Source of the DNA: Methylophilales bacterium HTCC2181
Lineage (GTDB): Bacteria > Pseudomonadota > Gammaproteobacteria > Burkholderiales > Methylophilaceae
Length of the DNA: 64,000 nucleotides
Assembly: GCA_000168995.1 (NCBI GenBank)
Contig: AAUX01000001.1
Span: 124,001 to 188,000, forward strand
Direction: 5' to 3'
The position numbers and the translations under genes are program-made. This document shows, piece after piece, positions 57,215 to 64,000 of this stretch. Within the stretch, counting starts at the first letter, position 1, and each line of letters starts with the position of its first letter. Under the pieces are notes generated by a model. That model saw nothing but the letters and a program-made list of their open reading frames with translations, did no database searches and had not been told where the DNA came from.

Positions 57215-59108
57215 TTTTTTCTATGGCCAAGTCGTGTTTATATTTTTTTAGATGTATTAAAAGTATAGATATAGTCGATGGTGTGATGCCGGATATCCTA
57301 CTTGCCTGGTGAACGGTTTCCGGCTTATGAAGACTTAATAATTGTTTGGCTTCTATGCCAATACCATGAACAGCGCCATAATCCATATTGCTAGGTATAC
57401 TTGTTTGCATTTGGCCTTTGTTACGCTCTATTTCTGCTTTTTGTCTTACTATATAGCCTGAGTACTTAGCCAAAATTTCCACCTGCTCTCTAACTAGCTC
57501 ACCCATAGCTCCTTCATCATCTATAAGTCGCATCAGTTTGTCATAGCTGACTTCAGGGCGCTTTAGCAAATCAAAAGCTTTATATTCACTGTCAAGAGCC
57601 TTACCAAACAATTCTTCTTGCTTCAAGATACTTCCGCTTGAAGGTCGGATAACCATATTTTTCAGTCTTTTTTCTTCTTCTTTTATTGACTCTTGCTTTT
57701 TATTAAAATTTGTCCATTGGTGTTCACATATCAAGCCCAAAGTCCTAGCTCTTTCAGTTAAACGAAGGTCGGCATTATCTTCTCTTAACAATAAACGGTA
57801 TTCTGCCCGACTTGTAAACATGCGATATGGCTCACTAACGCCTTTAGTTATTAAATCATCAATCATCACACCCATATATGAATTTTCTCGGCTTGGCGAC
57901 CAGCCCTCTTCGCCCTTAGAACGCAGTGCTGCATTCGTTCCAGCTACCAAGCCTTGTGCGGCGGCTTCTTCATACCCAGTAGTGCCGTTGATTTGGCCTG
58001 CAAAGAATAGTCCGGCTATTGCTTTTGTTTCTAGACTTGCTTTTAAAGCTCTTGGATCATAATAGTCATATTCTATGGCATAGCCAGGGCGTAAGATGTG
58101 TGCGCTTTCCATCCCTTTGATAGATCGAACCAATTGCAACTGAACATCAAACGGCAAGCTTGTAGAAATCCCATTAGGGTAAACCTCGTGCGTATTTAAA
58201 CCTTCAGGCTCTATAAATACTTGGTGCGACTCCTTATCTGCAAATCGGTGTATTTTATCTTCTACCGACGGGCAATATCTAGGCCCAATTCCTTCTATAA
58301 CACCTGTATACATAGGCGACCTGTCTAGTCCTGATCGAATAATATCATGGGTTTTTAGGTTCGTATGGGTAATCCAACATGCAATTTGTTCTGGATGTTT
58401 TATTAGTGGGTCTATAAATGAAAAACGGGGTGTTGGTAAGTCTCCCGGCTGCTCTTCCATTAATGAATAATCGATCGATCGGCCATCAATTCTTGGGGGC
58501 GTCCCTGTTTTCAGCCTGCCCACAGGCAAATTTAGATCTTTTAATTTCGCTGCCAAGGTCTCGGAAGAAGGGTCTCCAGCTCGGCCTCCCTTATAACTTT
58601 CCATTCCAACATGAATAAGGCCCCCAAGGAATGTTCCCGCAGTCAAAACAACATTGTCAGAAAAAAATTGAATCCCTGACTGAGTCACAACACCAGAAAT
58701 TTTATTATTTTTTATTGATACATCATCAACGGATTGTTGAAAAAGCCATAGATCTTTTTGATTTTCTAGGAATTGGCGAATGGCTGCTTTATACAGAACC
58801 CTATCAGCCTGTGCTCTTGTAGCTCTTACGGCTGGACCCTTGCTCCTATTAAGTATGCGAAATTGAATTCCAGCTATATCGGTAGCTCTTGCCATCACCC
58901 CGCCCATAGCATCAATTTCCTTAACTAGATGGCCCTTGCCAATCCCACCAATAGACGGATTGCATGACATTTGCCCCAAAGTTTCGATATTATGGGTCAA
59001 CAATAGGGTTTTTTGGCCCATTCGGGCCGATGCTAGAGCAGCCTCACTACCTGCGTGGCCTCCTCCTACAACAATAACATCAAATTTATCAGGAAAATTC
59101 AAAAACAC
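57207..59108 (-). CDS. mnmG: tRNA uridine 5-carboxymethylaminomethyl modification enzyme MnmG
   Basis: 633 aa FAD protein that works with MnmE on U34 of tRNAs. [14 protein letters not shown] (FAD), [16 protein letters not shown], the [21 protein letters not shown] segment and the C-terminal [16 protein letters not shown] are present. Gene order differs slightly from the common mnmE-mnmG pair: a small lipoprotein gene and two parS sites lie between. Confidence 0.97.
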   Translation of the reverse strand: MFLNFPDKFDVIVVGGGHAGSEAALASARMGQKTLLLTHNIETLGQMSCNPSIGGIGKGHLVKEIDAMGGVMARATDIAGIQFRILNRSKGPAVRATRAQADRVLYKAAIRQFLENQKDLWLFQQSVDDVSIKNNKISGVVTQSGIQFFSDNVVLTAGTFLGGLIHVGMESYKGGRAGDPSSETLAAKLKDLNLPVGRLKTGTPPRIDGRSIDYSLMEEQPGDLPTPRFSFIDPLIKHPEQIACWITHTNLKTHDIIRSGLDRSPMYTGVIEGIGPRYCPSVEDKIHRFADKESHQVFIEPEGLNTHEVYPNGISTSLPFDVQLQLVRSIKGMESAHILRPGYAIEYDYYDPRALKASLETKAIAGLFFAGQINGTTGYEEAAAQGLVAGTNAALRSKGEEGWSPSRENSYMGVMIDDLITKGVSEPYRMFTSRAEYRLLLREDNADLRLTERARTLGLICEHQWTNFNKKQESIKEEEKRLKNMVIRPSSGSILKQEELFGKALDSEYKAFDLLKRPEVSYDKLMRLIDDEGAMGELVREQVEILAKYSGYIVRQKAEIERNKGQMQTSIPSNMDYGAVHGIGIEAKQLLSLHKPETVHQASRISGITPSTISILLIHLKKYKHDLAIEKIA

Positions 59109-59193
59109 TCTCTTTTATTAAACGCTTTTATATCATGTGATATTCTACTGCAAATGAAAAACTTTGTCTTTTTAATGCTTTACGGATCCGCAT

Positions 59194-59442
59194 ATGCTTA
59201 AATGCCTTGTATGTTCTATTTTCTTCATGCTCTGCTCTTGTCATGCTCTTACAAGCCCTCAAGAGCAGCCCGTTATTCAACTGGAGGACAATGTTTACAA
59301 AACAACCTGTAGTGGCACGGTTGAAAACTGGGGGCAGTGTTTTATTAAAGCCAAAAGAACATGTCAAGAAGGCTACACAAACATAGAAAAATTGGCTGAT
59401 AGCTCTGGGGTGCATAGGTCTTTTTCATTTTCATGCAAATAA
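59194..59442 (+). CDS. Small cysteine-containing lipoprotein, unknown
   Basis: 82 aa with a lipoprotein signal peptide: hydrophobic core (LVCSIFFMLCSC) and lipobox with Cys16. The mature part has four further cysteines (TTCSGT, GQCFIKA, RTCQEGY, FSCK), likely paired, and resembles short secreted proteins whose role is unknown. It is divergent from mnmG and ends 3 bases before the first parS site. An opposite-strand frame at 59128-59415 lacks any such features and is rejected. Confidence 0.7.
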   Translation: MLKCLVCSIFFMLCSCHALTSPQEQPVIQLEDNVYKTTCSGTVENWGQCFIKAKRTCQEGYTNIEKLADSSGVHRSFSFSCK

Positions 59443-59445
59443 CAT

Positions 59446-59461
59446 TGTTTCACGTGAAACC
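59446..59461. promoter_or_regulatory. parS centromere site 1
   Basis: TGTTTCACGTGAAACC matches the bacterial parS consensus TGTTTCACGTGAAACA at 15 of 16 bases. ParB binds here and loads onto DNA. It lies between the lipoprotein and mnmE genes, about 3.6 kb from parB. Confidence 0.95.
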
Positions 59462-59477
59462 TTAAAATAAATTCTCA

Positions 59478-59493
59478 TGTTTCACGTGAAACG
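59478..59493. promoter_or_regulatory. parS centromere site 2
   Basis: TGTTTCACGTGAAACG, again 15 of 16 consensus bases, starting 32 bases after site 1 (about three helical turns) and directly abutting the mnmE stop codon. Same orientation as site 1 by its last base only, since the core is palindromic. Confidence 0.95.
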
Positions 59494-60846
59494 TTATTTA
59501 CCGATACAAAATTCACTAAATATTTTCCCCAGCAAATCATCAGAAGAAAACTCTCCGGTAATAGAGGATAAGGCATTTTGGGCTAACATCAGCTCTTCTG
59601 CTAATAACTCTGAAGAGTCCTTGTGGGCCAAGCCCATAATAATGCTAGCTTTAACAGCATTAAGAGCATCAATATGTCGAGACCTGGCAATATAGACAGT
59701 TTCATTATTGTTATAAGCTGAGCCGCCTGTCAAGATTTCGTATAACGCCTCTCTGAGCAAATCAATGCCTAAATCTAATTTTGCGGAAATATAGATCGAT
59801 TTATTTTGGTTGTGTTCAACAGCTTTTGGCTTATCGTCAGTTAGGTCTATTTTATTATAAATCCATAGTATTTCTATGTTTTTTGGTAGTCTACTAATAA
59901 TATCTTTTTCATAATTACCAGCTCCTTTGGTAGCATCGACTAGAACCATAGCTATGTGTGAGCCCTTTATCGACTCCCATGTTTTACTAATCCCAAGCAA
60001 CTCCACTTGATCATCCGTAGTTCGCAAACCTGCAGTATCAAAAACATTTAAAGGGATACCGTGAATAGAAATATTACTGGCAATAGGGTCTCTAGTGGTT
60101 CCGGGAACGTCGGTTACAATCGCTTTTTCCTCACCAACCAGTTGGTTTAAAAGGCTCGACTTACCAACATTAGGCTGGCCAATTAAAACTACATTGGCGC
60201 CTTCTTTTAATAATTGCCCGTGTCTGGCGACTAGTAATATCTGGTCTACCTCAGCAGCAATATTATTTAATCTATCAATGACATTTCCTTGCTCTATAAA
60301 ATCAATCTCTTCTTCAGGAAAGTCTAAACATGCCTCTACAAACACCCTAAGTTCAATTAATTTTTTAAGTAAGCCATTGATTTTAATTGAAAATTTACCT
60401 GATAGTGATTGAGCAGCACTTTTTACCGCTTCAATTGTTGTTGCATTAATAACGTCGATAACTGATTCTGCCTGCGCCAAATCCATTTTATTATTTAAAT
60501 AGGCACGCCTTGTAAATTCGCCTGGCTCAGCTAAGCGTGCGCCTTTATCAATACAAAGATTAAGAACTGCATTTAAAACTGTTTGGCCGCCGTGACCCTG
60601 AAACTCAATAACATCTTCACCTGTAAAAGATTTAGGGTTTGGGAAAAAAAGAATTACTCCTTGATCCACAATTTCTTGATCGGCGTTGTAGAAATTATGA
60701 AAGCCTGCTTCTCTTGGTACAATCTGTCCAGAGCAGATTGTTTTAGCGATAGCTAATGCCTCTGGACCTGACAAGCGAACTATCCCTATCCCACCTACCC
60801 CGCCTGCGGTTGAAATAGCGGCTATAGTATTTGCTGCCCTAAGCAT
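59494..60846 (-). CDS. mnmE: tRNA modification GTPase MnmE
   Basis: 450 aa. The N-terminal folate-binding domain has GVGGIGIVRLSG, the G domain has IGQPNVGKSSL and DTAGLR, and the C-terminus ends in the invariant Cys-x-Gly-Lys (FCIGK). Works with MnmG on U34 of tRNA. It overlaps yidC by 8 bases. Confidence 0.97.
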   Translation of the reverse strand: MLRAANTIAAISTAGGVGGIGIVRLSGPEALAIAKTICSGQIVPREAGFHNFYNADQEIVDQGVILFFPNPKSFTGEDVIEFQGHGGQTVLNAVLNLCIDKGARLAEPGEFTRRAYLNNKMDLAQAESVIDVINATTIEAVKSAAQSLSGKFSIKINGLLKKLIELRVFVEACLDFPEEEIDFIEQGNVIDRLNNIAAEVDQILLVARHGQLLKEGANVVLIGQPNVGKSSLLNQLVGEEKAIVTDVPGTTRDPIASNISIHGIPLNVFDTAGLRTTDDQVELLGISKTWESIKGSHIAMVLVDATKGAGNYEKDIISRLPKNIEILWIYNKIDLTDDKPKAVEHNQNKSIYISAKLDLGIDLLREALYEILTGGSAYNNNETVYIARSRHIDALNAVKASIIMGLAHKDSSELLAEELMLAQNALSSITGEFSSDDLLGKIFSEFCIGK

Positions 60847-62479
60847 TACCTTTCTTTTTTAATGCCTCGGCATGAATCTTATTATTTACGTACCACTGCT
60901 GCCCTATAGAAAGAATATTGTTCACAAGCCAATATAAAACTAGGCCAGCCGGAAAAAAGAAAAAGAAAATACTAAAAATTATTGGCATCATCATCATCAG
61001 CCTAGCCTGCATAGGGTCCGTTGGTTTGGGGTTGAGCTTCATTTGTAAAAACATTGAGGCAGCCATGAGAAGAGGCAATGGGCCAAGTGGAACAAACCAT
61101 AGCGTCCCAAAAAGACTATCAGGAACTGATAGGTCGCTTATATATAAAAATGGTGCCCCTCTTAACTCTACCGACCCAAGAAGAACCCAATAAAGCGCAA
61201 TAAAAACAGGAATTTGGACTAAAATTGGTAAGCAGCCGCCCAAAGGATTAATTTTTTCCGTTTTATAAAGCTCCATCATAGCTTGTTGCATTTTTTGTTT
61301 GTCGTCCCCAAACTTTTCTTTCATGCTTTGCAGTCTAGGGGCAACCTCTCTCATTTGAGCCATAGACCTATAGCTGGCTGCGGAAAGGGGATAAAATAAT
61401 AATTTAATTAAAATGGTTAACAGTATTATGGCTACACCCCAATTAATTACTGCTTTCTGAATTCCAGACAATACCGAAAACAATGGAGAGGCTATAAAAG
61501 TAAGCCATCCATAATCAACCGCATAAGAAAGGCCTTCGGCCGCAGCAGCAAGATCGTCTTTGCTTTGAGGGCCAACAAATAGCTCAGATGTAAAAAGCTT
61601 CGTGCTTCCCGGATCAATCTCACCAAGAAAAGCTAAGGTGCCTGAAGCATATATATTATCGGCAACTTTTTTTGAATATAACTCACGAGATGTTTCTGAG
61701 GGTAAGATCCACGCTCCTGCAAAGTATCTTTGAATAATGCCTATCCAACCATCGCTAGTAACCAATGAAAAAGGTTTTTTGTCTACGTCATCAAAAGCTA
61801 GCTTAGTAAATTTATCTTTATTATTAAAATATGCTGTTCCTGTGAAAGATGGCATCATAGCTGACCCTTGATGCGTAGTTCCATCATGGATGAACTGTAA
61901 ATAAACGCTTGATTTTATTGTATTAAGTGATTTGTTTAAAAGGCTGTATGTAACCTGAATGACGTAACTATTTTTAGTAAACCTATACGTTTTGGTAACC
62001 TTAACGGCAGAATTTTCAAAGACTAATGGGACAACCAGCTCATTATCGTTCATCTGATAGCTGGCTCTCATTGCAGAATATATGTCTTTGTGGCTAGGCA
62101 AGTCGCCTCCAAGCAAGCCAGTTTGGGCTACGTAAAGCAAAGGGTTCGCATTGTCGCTCATCATTAAATATGGCGCGCCTTCTCCGTCCTTATGCTTTAA
62201 AAGCTCTAAAGATCGAATATCTCCTCCAACATTGCTGATAGAGATATTATATAAATCAGTTGTGACAGTAATATATGGGGTTTGAGCAAGCTGAAAGCCC
62301 AAATTTGACGCAGGCATATTGTTAGTTAATTGAGCGCTTGAAGACGGAATACTGGAGTCGGATATTTTTTCAGTCACGCCGACTGTTTCAATGGGTGTTT
62401 GCTCTTTTTGCCATGAATCCCACAACAATAGCAGTGAAAAAGAAAAAACAACAAAGAGAATTAAACGTTTAGTTTCCAT
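60839..62479 (-). CDS. yidC: Membrane protein insertase YidC
   Basis: 546 aa with an N-terminal membrane anchor, a large periplasmic domain (about residues 40-340) and the C-terminal insertase core, including LLTILIKLLFYPLSAASYRS and NPLGGCLPILVQIPVF. Also needed for Fo c-subunit insertion, so it serves the atp operon nearby. It follows yidD by 9 bases. Confidence 0.97.
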   Translation of the reverse strand: METKRLILFVVFSFSLLLLWDSWQKEQTPIETVGVTEKISDSSIPSSSAQLTNNMPASNLGFQLAQTPYITVTTDLYNISISNVGGDIRSLELLKHKDGEGAPYLMMSDNANPLLYVAQTGLLGGDLPSHKDIYSAMRASYQMNDNELVVPLVFENSAVKVTKTYRFTKNSYVIQVTYSLLNKSLNTIKSSVYLQFIHDGTTHQGSAMMPSFTGTAYFNNKDKFTKLAFDDVDKKPFSLVTSDGWIGIIQRYFAGAWILPSETSRELYSKKVADNIYASGTLAFLGEIDPGSTKLFTSELFVGPQSKDDLAAAAEGLSYAVDYGWLTFIASPLFSVLSGIQKAVINWGVAIILLTILIKLLFYPLSAASYRSMAQMREVAPRLQSMKEKFGDDKQKMQQAMMELYKTEKINPLGGCLPILVQIPVFIALYWVLLGSVELRGAPFLYISDLSVPDSLFGTLWFVPLGPLPLLMAASMFLQMKLNPKPTDPMQARLMMMMPIIFSIFFFFFPAGLVLYWLVNNILSIGQQWYVNNKIHAEALKKKGNA

Positions 62480-62488
62480 AATATCCTT

Positions 62489-62704
62489 TTATTTTTTTGG
62501 CAGAGGGTCTAGGCCTCCAGGAACCCCTGGGCGACACCTCAATAGTCTTTTTATTGCGATCCAGCTACCCTTAAAAAAACCAAAGCTCTCTAAAGCCTCA
62601 ATTGTATAGGCGGAACAAGATGGAGTAAACCTGCATTGCGTTCCGAAAAAGGGGCTTAATGCATATTGATATATCTTGATAATGTAAATCACTATAGCCT
62701 TCAC
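62489..62704 (-). CDS. yidD: Membrane protein insertion efficiency factor YidD
   Basis: 71 aa with the conserved YQYALSPFFGTQCRFTPSC segment and SCSAYTIEALESFG. Located, as usual, between rnpA and yidC, overlapping rnpA by four bases. It supports YidC-dependent insertion. Confidence 0.95.
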   Translation of the reverse strand: MKAIVIYIIKIYQYALSPFFGTQCRFTPSCSAYTIEALESFGFFKGSWIAIKRLLRCRPGVPGGLDPLPKK

Positions 62705-63033
62705 ATTTTTATTCTTTCTAAAAGATCAATCAGCTCGCGTTTAATAAGCTTAAAGTCTGGTCTGTAATAAGTTTTTTTTACTCTAAACACAATATCGACA
62801 GAAAGGCTCTTATCGATCTCTCGTTTTATTACTTCTCGGATCGACCGTCTTATATAATTTCTTCTAACTGCCTTTTTTTCCATTTTCTTTGCTACTACAA
62901 AGCCTATACGAAAATGGCCTAGGGCGTTGGGGGCATAATGTAAAAAGATGTGTTCGGAGCTTAAACGCTTTCTAAAATTAAAAACGGATGAAAAATCATC
63001 CGCATTTAATAGTTTGTATTCTTTATTCTGCAA
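62701..63033 (-). CDS. rnpA: Ribonuclease P protein component
   Basis: 110 aa, basic. The RNR motif appears as RRNYIRRSIREV, with the FRIGFVVAKKMEKKAV segment before it. Needed to process tRNA 5' ends together with the RNase P RNA, which is not in this window. It lies 13 bases after rpmH. Confidence 0.94.
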   Translation of the reverse strand: MQNKEYKLLNADDFSSVFNFRKRLSSEHIFLHYAPNALGHFRIGFVVAKKMEKKAVRRNYIRRSIREVIKREIDKSLSVDIVFRVKKTYYRPDFKLIKRELIDLLERIKM

Positions 63034-63046
63034 TTGAGAACAGTTG

Positions 63047-63181
63047 CTAAATGCCTAGACGCGCTCTTCCTTTAGCCCTTCTTGATGCGATCACAGCTCT
63101 GCCACCTCTAGTTTTCATGCGAACAAGGAACCCATGCGTTCTAGCGCGCTTAATTTTTGATGGTTGATAAGTCCTTTTCAT
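63047..63181 (-). CDS. rpmH: Large ribosomal subunit protein bL34
   Basis: 44 aa from the ATG giving [18 protein letters not shown]; the longer frame from 63241 would place the promoter inside the gene. Ends with the typical [11 protein letters not shown]-like tail. First gene of rpmH-rnpA-yidD-yidC-mnmE. Confidence 0.97.
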   Translation of the reverse strand: MKRTYQPSKIKRARTHGFLVRMKTRGGRAVIASRRAKGRARLGI

Positions 63182-63212
63182 TGGGTACTCCAGTACAAAT
63201 TTTTGAAGACGA

Positions 63213-63241
63213 ACAATACTCCAGAGTCGCCTTGTTGTCAA
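63213..63241 (-). promoter_or_regulatory. Strong sigma70-type promoter of rpmH
   Basis: On the minus strand TTGACA (63241-63236), a 17-base spacer and TATTGT (63218-63213). The -35 is perfect and the spacing is ideal; four of six -10 bases match. It sits 32 bases from the rpmH start. Confidence 0.8.
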
Positions 63242-63272
63242 TCAGAGGAGTCATAAATTTATTAAAAACGCC

Positions 63273-63281
63273 TGTGGATAA
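63273..63281 (-). promoter_or_regulatory. DnaA box between rpmH and dnaA
   Basis: TGTGGATAA here is the exact complement of the DnaA box TTATCCACA. It is followed within 20 bases by TACTAT (63298-63303), a possible -10 box of dnaA, so it suits autoregulation. Only one perfect box is seen, so this gap alone is not shown to be a full oriC. Confidence 0.75.
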
Positions 63282-63345
63282 CTTTTTAAATTTAGGCTAC
63301 TATAGAAAGCCAAAATAATTAAAAAATTGAAGAGATAATTAGTTA

Positions 63346-64000
63346 ATGACGTCTAAAGAAACATGGGACCTATGTTTAAGTTTTTGTGAAAAAGAGCTTT
63401 CTAAACAACAATATACAACCTGGATAAAGCCTCTTAATGGTGAAATAAATGAGAAGCTTAAACAGCTAGTAATCTCTGCGCCAAACCAGTTTGTTTTACA
63501 GTGGGTAAAAGAAAGGCTTAATGACAAGCTATGCAGCCTACTAAGCGATAACGCCAATATCTCAAGCATTGTTTACACCGTTATTAAAAAAACCAAAGGG
63601 CCTGCTTCGCTTGAAGCTCCAAAGGCTTCAGAAGAGGCTGTACCAAAAACCAAATCGAACAAAACAAACGGACTCAACAAAAGCTTTAACTTTGAAAATT
63701 TTGTGACGGGAAAGGCAAACCAACTAGCTTGTGCTGCAGCAAGACAAATAGCTGAAAAGCCCGGGACCACATACAACCCTTTGTTTATATATGGGGGAGT
63801 GGGTTTAGGTAAAACCCATCTAATGCATGCTATTGGAAACCATCTAAAAGCCATCCAGCCGAATGCCAAGGTGAAATATCTTCATGCAGAAAGATATGTT
63901 CATGATGTTGTTAAAGCATATGAAAATAAAGACTTCGATAGTTTTAAAAAGAATTATCACTCGTTAGATCTTTTATTAATTGACGACATTCAATTTATTG
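63346..64000 (+). CDS. dnaA: Chromosomal replication initiator protein DnaA, 3' end outside window
   Basis: Open from the ATG to the window end (218 codons). The N-terminal domain begins TSKETWDLCLSFCEKELSKQ and includes WIKPL and FVLQWVKERL; a linker of about 50 residues with many lysines follows, then the AAA+ domain with FNFENFVTGKANQLACAAA, Walker A GGVGLGKTHLMHAIGN and Walker B LLLIDDIQF. Its C-terminal DNA-binding domain lies beyond the window. Diverges from rpmH as in most bacteria. Confidence 0.98.
   Translation, partial: MTSKETWDLCLSFCEKELSKQQYTTWIKPLNGEINEKLKQLVISAPNQFVLQWVKERLNDKLCSLLSDNANISSIVYTVIKKTKGPASLEAPKASEEAVPKTKSNKTNGLNKSFNFENFVTGKANQLACAAARQIAEKPGTTYNPLFIYGGVGLGKTHLMHAIGNHLKAIQPNAKVKYLHAERYVHDVVKAYENKDFDSFKKNYHSLDLLLIDDIQFI

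Noticed and set aside
59128-59415. Minus-strand frame opposite the small lipoprotein gene
   Set aside because: No signal, domain or ribosome site; the plus-strand frame has a lipobox and paired-cysteine pattern.

Overview
The window is a compact, A+T-rich bacterial chromosome segment with about 83 supported genes, many overlapping by 1-20 bases. No rRNA, tRNA, insertion sequence, prophage or CRISPR array was found. No stretch over 300 bases lacks a gene; the longest gaps are 43767-43973 and about 170 bases each at 33837-34006, 44516-44687 and 63182-63345. Gene content and order (argC / membrane coiled coil / bactofilin; spoT-rpoZ-gmk-yicC; rph-rdgB-hemW; hemCD; dsbD-aroQ-accBC-prmA; atp operon beside parAB and the dnaA region) point to a streamlined betaproteobacterium. 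With a rhodopsin, a complete retinal pathway and photolyase-family genes, the best guess is a planktonic methylotroph of the Methylophilaceae (OM43 or Candidatus Methylopumilus type). That placement is inference; no rRNA or methanol dehydrogenase gene is present to prove it.

Layout. 1-10.5 kb (minus strand): bactofilin (cut by the window edge) with a membrane coiled-coil partner, argC, rplM-rpsI, ubiA/ubiC, recG, ridA, spoT, rpoZ, gmk, yicC. 10.6-23.9 kb (mostly plus): rph, rdgB, hemW, a cysteine phosphatase-like protein, argH (minus), hemCD, a ferredoxin reductase and fxsA (minus), dsbD, a TlpA-like thioredoxin, aroQ, accBC, prmA. 23.9-37.7 kb is the accessory part: a light-repair operon on the minus strand (a 46-aa DUF2256 zinc-ribbon gene, a DASH cryptochrome and an iron-sulfur photolyase homologue), a run of secreted or membrane proteins around a MerP-like metal-binding protein, a YwqK/MORN-like protein, an alcohol dehydrogenase, a GIY-YIG protein, an ABC exporter, small unknown genes, a DEAD-box helicase, an SDR and two DUF3147-like membrane paralogues. 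37.7-44.5 kb is the phototrophy island on the minus strand: rhodopsin, crtE, crtI, crtB, crtY, blh, preceded by two tiny paralogous membrane proteins. 44.7-55 kb: glmU-glmS and the full atpIBEFHAGDC operon. 55-64 kb: parB, parA, rsmG, mnmG, two parS sites, mnmE, yidC, yidD, rnpA, rpmH, then divergent dnaA, which runs off the window.

How it fits together. CrtE, CrtB, CrtI and CrtY make beta-carotene and Blh cleaves it to retinal, the chromophore of the rhodopsin; the proton gradient this makes can drive the nearby H+-type ATP synthase. The rhodopsin looks like the Gloeobacter rhodopsin/xanthorhodopsin group but has a tryptophan where antenna-binding members have glycine, so it probably works without a carotenoid antenna. 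A strong terminator hairpin between the rhodopsin gene and crtE suggests that far more opsin is made than carotenoid enzymes. The least explained elements are the 78/77-aa membrane paralogues upstream of the rhodopsin gene and the MerP/MerT-like secreted cluster at 26.9-29.3 kb.
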